Source: Bacteroidota bacterium
Lineage (GTDB): Bacteria > Bacteroidota > Bacteroidia > Chitinophagales > Chitinophagaceae
Direction of reading: 5' to 3'
NCBI GenBank assembly: GCA_029778965.1
Contig: JAKPBL010000291.1
Location: forward strand, 1 to 10,031
DNA: 10,031 nucleotides
The notes under the pieces were generated by a model that saw only the letters and a program-made list of their open reading frames with translations, had not been told where the DNA came from and did not search any database. A program made the translations under genes and the position numbers. Of this stretch, positions 7,414-10,031 are shown piece by piece; position 1 is the first letter of the stretch, and each line of letters begins with the position of its first letter.

Positions 7414-8409
7414 ATGACAGATACGAAACGTCGAACATTGCTGAAAGCAGCCCTGCTGGGCAGTGCAGTTGGTCCCTTGCCGGCAGGTCTTGCCGCAGCC
7501 GGAACAGGCAGGAAAAACAAAGAAGCGGTGGTGATCTCCACCTGGAACTACGGTCGCAAGGCAAATGCCGTTGCCTGGCCGGTGCTGGAAAAGGGCGGAC
7601 AGGCCGTTGACGCGGTGGAAGCAGGCGTTCGCGTAGCGGAGGCCGATCCCCAGGCACGCACGGTAGGCTATGGCGGATTGCCCGACCGCGATGGCCATGT
7701 AACCCTCGATGCCTGCATTATGGACAGTCATTTCAACTGCGGTGCCGTATTGTGCCTGGAGCATATCATGCACCCGGTATCTGTTGCCAGGATGGTAATG
7801 GAAAAAACGCCGCATATCTACCTGGTGGGCGATGGCGCCCTGCAGTTCGCGCTCGCCAACGGCTTTGAAAAGATCAACCTGCTTACCCCCGAAAGCGAGG
7901 CCGATTGGAAAGAGTGGCTTAAAACAGCGAACTATCATCCTGAAAAAAACATCGAGAACCGGCTTGGTGGCGAACAGAACCACGATACCATCGGCATGCT
8001 GGCGCTCGATAAGGCGGGTAACCTGGGCGGCGCCTGCACCACCAGCGGCATGGCTTATAAAATGCGGGGCAGGGTAGGTGATTCGCCGATCATCGGGTCG
8101 GGTCTGTATGTCGACAATGCAGCCGGCGCCGCTACGGCATCGGGTGTGGGTGAAGAGATCATCCGGGTGGCGGGCGCTCACCTGGTGGTCGGCTACATGG
8201 AGCAGGGCTTGTCACCCGAAAACGCCTGTAAAAAAGCGGTGGAAAAGATAGTGCGCATCCATCCGTCGAAGAGCCGTGATCTGCAGGTAGGATTCATTGC
8301 ATTGTCGCCCGCAGGCGCTTATGGCGGGTATAGCATACAACCCGGTTTTACCTACGCGGTGAAAACCGGCAGCAAAGAAGAAGTATTTACAGCAAAAAGT
8401 TTTTATTGA
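7414..8409 (+). CDS. Glycosylasparaginase (N4-(beta-N-acetylglucosaminyl)-L-asparaginase), Tat-exported
   Basis: This Ntn hydrolase cleaves the amide bond between GlcNAc and asparagine, the last step in dismantling N-linked glycopeptides. The precursor (331 residues) self-cleaves before a threonine that becomes the nucleophile. Here the site is NHDT, predicting a beta chain that starts at T192. STWNYG (W44), the TSG threonine T210, and RVGD with R220 and D223 follow. Their spacing from T192 (+18, +28, +31) equals that recalled for the Elizabethkingia (Flavobacterium) meningosepticum enzyme (T152, T170, R180, D183). At the next pocket position, S243-G244 stands where I recall Thr-Gly, a conservative change. 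The N-terminus KRRTLLK plus a weakly hydrophobic, Ala/Gly-rich run to about residue 29 looks like a twin-arginine signal, so a folded protein may reach the periplasm. It is complete, 9 bases after the DUF4861 gene and 2 before the next. Confidence 0.92.
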   Translation: MTDTKRRTLLKAALLGSAVGPLPAGLAAAGTGRKNKEAVVISTWNYGRKANAVAWPVLEKGGQAVDAVEAGVRVAEADPQARTVGYGGLPDRDGHVTLDACIMDSHFNCGAVLCLEHIMHPVSVARMVMEKTPHIYLVGDGALQFALANGFEKINLLTPESEADWKEWLKTANYHPEKNIENRLGGEQNHDTIGMLALDKAGNLGGACTTSGMAYKMRGRVGDSPIIGSGLYVDNAAGAATASGVGEEIIRVAGAHLVVGYMEQGLSPENACKKAVEKIVRIHPSKSRDLQVGFIALSPAGAYGGYSIQPGFTYAVKTGSKEEVFTAKSFY

Positions 8410-8411
8410 TC

Positions 8412-10031
8412 ATGGTACGAAAAAAGACATGCAGGTTGTTGCTGGCGCTGGTATGCCTGTTTACTAACGGTTATGTATCAGCGCAAATGCAACCGCTTAC
8501 AGCCAATGCGTCGAAGACGCTGGAGCTGATGAAAAAAGTAGCCGACTGGCAGTTGAAAAACCCAACCGGCAAAGAGCTCAATTCATGGGAATATGGCCCT
8601 TTTTATATCGGCCTCATGGCCCTGCACAACGTGTCGGGCGATGCAAAATATCTGGATGAGATCAAACGCATGGGTGATAAGGTGAACTGGGAGCCCGTAG
8701 CCCGGCCCTATGATGCCAATGTACTGGCCATTTCGCAGGTGTTCCTGGAATTGTATGAGAAAGAAAAGAACAAGGCCTTTATCGACAAATCGCGGTTTGT
8801 TATGGATGCGCCCATGCGGCGCGAGCTGGAGCCCGATATTCATTTCGACAAAAACAGGTACTGGTGGGAGTGGTGGTCATGGTGCGATGCGTTGTTCATG
8901 GCGCCGCCCGCTTACGCGCGCATGGCTACCATCTTGCATGAGCCGAAGTACATGGATTTTATGATACAGGAATGGAAGCGCACATCAGGTTATCTCTATT
9001 CAAAAAAAGACAGCCTCTATTTCAGGGACGACCGTTTTTTTACCATGAAGTCGGCCAACGGCAAGCCCATTTTCTGGTCGCGCGGCAACGGCTGGGTGCT
9101 CGGCGGTCTCGCAAGGGTATTGCAATACCTGCCGAAAACACATCCCGACTATGCCTATTTCGTAGGTCAGTACAAGGAGATGGCCTATAAGATCAGGCGC
9201 CTCCAGATGAGCAACGGCTTCTGGAGCCAGAGCCTGCTGGACCCCGAAAATTACCCGCAGAAAGAATCCAGCGGCACCGGTTTCTATGTATATGCGCTCA
9301 CGTGGGGCATCAACCAGGGCATATTGCCCGCGTCGGCTTTCGGGAAAACGGTAGAGAAAGGCTGGATGGCTTTACAGGCGTCTGTTCATCCCGATGGCAA
9401 GCTGGGGTATGTACAGGAAGTGGGCGATGCGCCTACCAGCGTCACCTTCGACGATTCGGAAACCTATGGCGCCGGTGCGTTTTTGCTGGCCGGCAGCGAG
9501 CTGGTAAAATATTTCAGCAATGGCAAAAAGCCCCTGGCCCTGCAGGCAACTACCGGCGAAGAAGACCGGCTGTATACCATTCAGTTGCTGCAAGACATCG
9601 CCGACCCGGTGCTGAAACCCCTCAGCGAAGAAACCCTGCGGCGGCAGTTTCCCCGCAAAGCGTGGGAAACACGCGAAAGCAATATAGAAACCTCTCCGTT
9701 GCAGGCTTTCGGCCGCACTCTCTCGGGCATGGCGCCCTGGCTTTCACTGGGGGGCAACGAAACCGCCGAAGGGCAGCTTCGCGAACAATATATCCGGCTG
9801 GCCAGGCAGTCGCTGATTAATGCCAGCAACCCGGCATCGCCCGACTACCTGTTCGGCGAGCCCACGCAGGAACGGATTGTTCATGCCGCTTACATCGCTT
9901 ACCCGTTACTGTTAGCCCCGCAGCAGTTGTGGGAGCCGCTCACCAGAGAGCAGCAGGGCAATATCATCGCCGCGCTGAAAACGCACCGGCGGTTCAAGCC
10001 CAATAAAAGCAACTGGCTGCTTTTTCCCGCT
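8412..10031 (+). CDS. GH105 unsaturated-uronyl hydrolase fused to DUF2264, 3' partial
   Basis: The frame is open from ATG 8412 to the window edge (540 codons, no stop). Residues 1-24 form a Sec signal peptide with likely cleavage at VSA|Q25. Residues of about 30-375 are a complete GH88/GH105 alpha/alpha barrel of the YesR/YteR type, which hydrates and removes 4,5-unsaturated uronyl residues left by lyases. Motifs are YDANVLA (D101), WSWCDALFMAPP (D159, matching the catalytic Asp of YteR as recalled), FWSRGNGW (R224-W228) and ESSGTGF (285-291). From about residue 385 a second domain begins, with LQDIADPVLKPLSEETL, then TSPLQAFGRTLSGMAPWLS (427-445) and SNWLLFP near 534; these are DUF2264 signatures. 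DUF2264 is usually a separate protein of a few hundred residues, so a good part lies beyond the edge. The ATG is only 2 bases after the preceding TGA, suggesting translational coupling. GH105 is secure; DUF2264 function is unknown to me. Confidence 0.9.
   Translation, partial: MVRKKTCRLLLALVCLFTNGYVSAQMQPLTANASKTLELMKKVADWQLKNPTGKELNSWEYGPFYIGLMALHNVSGDAKYLDEIKRMGDKVNWEPVARPYDANVLAISQVFLELYEKEKNKAFIDKSRFVMDAPMRRELEPDIHFDKNRYWWEWWSWCDALFMAPPAYARMATILHEPKYMDFMIQEWKRTSGYLYSKKDSLYFRDDRFFTMKSANGKPIFWSRGNGWVLGGLARVLQYLPKTHPDYAYFVGQYKEMAYKIRRLQMSNGFWSQSLLDPENYPQKESSGTGFYVYALTWGINQGILPASAFGKTVEKGWMALQASVHPDGKLGYVQEVGDAPTSVTFDDSETYGAGAFLLAGSELVKYFSNGKKPLALQATTGEEDRLYTIQLLQDIADPVLKPLSEETLRRQFPRKAWETRESNIETSPLQAFGRTLSGMAPWLSLGGNETAEGQLREQYIRLARQSLINASNPASPDYLFGEPTQERIVHAAYIAYPLLLAPQQLWEPLTREQQGNIIAALKTHRRFKPNKSNWLLFPA

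Larger units (their letters stand above)
2..10031 (+). other. Polysaccharide utilization locus segment (probable single operon)
   Basis: Six genes lie head to tail on one strand with gaps of 42, 14, 15, 9 and 2 bases. The order is SusC-like receptor, SusD-like lipoprotein, heparinase II/III-type lyase, DUF4861 protein, glycosylasparaginase and GH105-DUF2264. A susC/susD pair followed by exported glycan-degrading enzymes is the defining arrangement of a Bacteroidota PUL. No regulator (hybrid two-component sensor, ECF sigma/anti-sigma pair, AraC or SARP type) and no sulfatase is present in the window, so how the locus is induced cannot be read here. Both ends are cut, so more enzymes and the regulator may lie outside. 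Confidence 0.9.

Noticed and set aside
6556..8181. A 541-codon open frame on the minus strand across the DUF4861 and glycosylasparaginase genes
   Set aside because: It is antisense to two well-supported genes that happen to share a frame, so the opposite phase stays open through both. Its translation shows no domain or signal that I recognise.
4668..8195. Short shared string ACCTGGTGGTCGG near 4670 and near 8180
   Set aside because: Thirteen bases in two unrelated genes, both in coding Leu-Val-Val-Gly contexts. It is best explained by chance and codon preference.
8710..9820. Several 72-172 codon plus-strand frames in the right-hand part
   Set aside because: They lie in other frames of the continuous GH105-DUF2264 coding sequence, whose motifs account for the region.

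Overview
The window is one uninterrupted plus-strand gene cluster that reads as a polysaccharide utilization locus (PUL) of a Bacteroidota bacterium. The basis is an adjacent SusC-like TonB-dependent receptor and SusD-like lipoprotein, followed by exported carbohydrate-active enzymes. Start sites lack strong Shine-Dalgarno sequences, as is usual in this phylum. The mid-50s percent G+C look (estimated by eye) and protein style would suit the Chitinophagaceae or a relative, but the genus cannot be fixed from this sequence.

Layout: (1) the C-terminal ~835 residues of a SusC-like outer-membrane receptor, cut by the left edge at its plug domain; (2) a complete SusD-like glycan-binding lipoprotein; (3) a complete secreted heparinase II/III-type protein, probably a polysaccharide lyase; (4) a complete secreted DUF4861 protein; (5) a complete glycosylasparaginase (N4-(beta-N-acetylglucosaminyl)-L-asparaginase) with a twin-arginine signal; (6) a secreted GH105 unsaturated-uronyl hydrolase fused to a DUF2264 domain, cut by the right edge. 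Gaps between genes are 42, 14, 15, 9 and 2 bases, with no room for a conventional promoter or terminator. A single transcript is therefore likely, with its promoter left of the window and its end right of it.

Working model (inference): SusC/SusD bind and import an acidic glycan. The heparinase-like lyase cuts at uronic acids and leaves 4,5-unsaturated ends. The GH105 domain removes those unsaturated uronyl residues. DUF4861 and DUF2264 supply unknown activities on the same substrate. The glycosylasparaginase would cut a GlcNAc-Asn linkage, which would make sense if the target is a glycoprotein or glycopeptide. The exact glycan cannot be read from the sequence.

The items most worth a second look are the GH105-DUF2264 fusion, the glycosylasparaginase inside a lyase-type PUL, the uncharacterised DUF4861 partner, and a strong perfect inverted repeat (hairpin) in the first codons of the lyase gene, right after susD. 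No RNA genes, insertion sequences, CRISPR arrays or phage-like genes were seen. No stretch longer than 42 bases lacks a gene.
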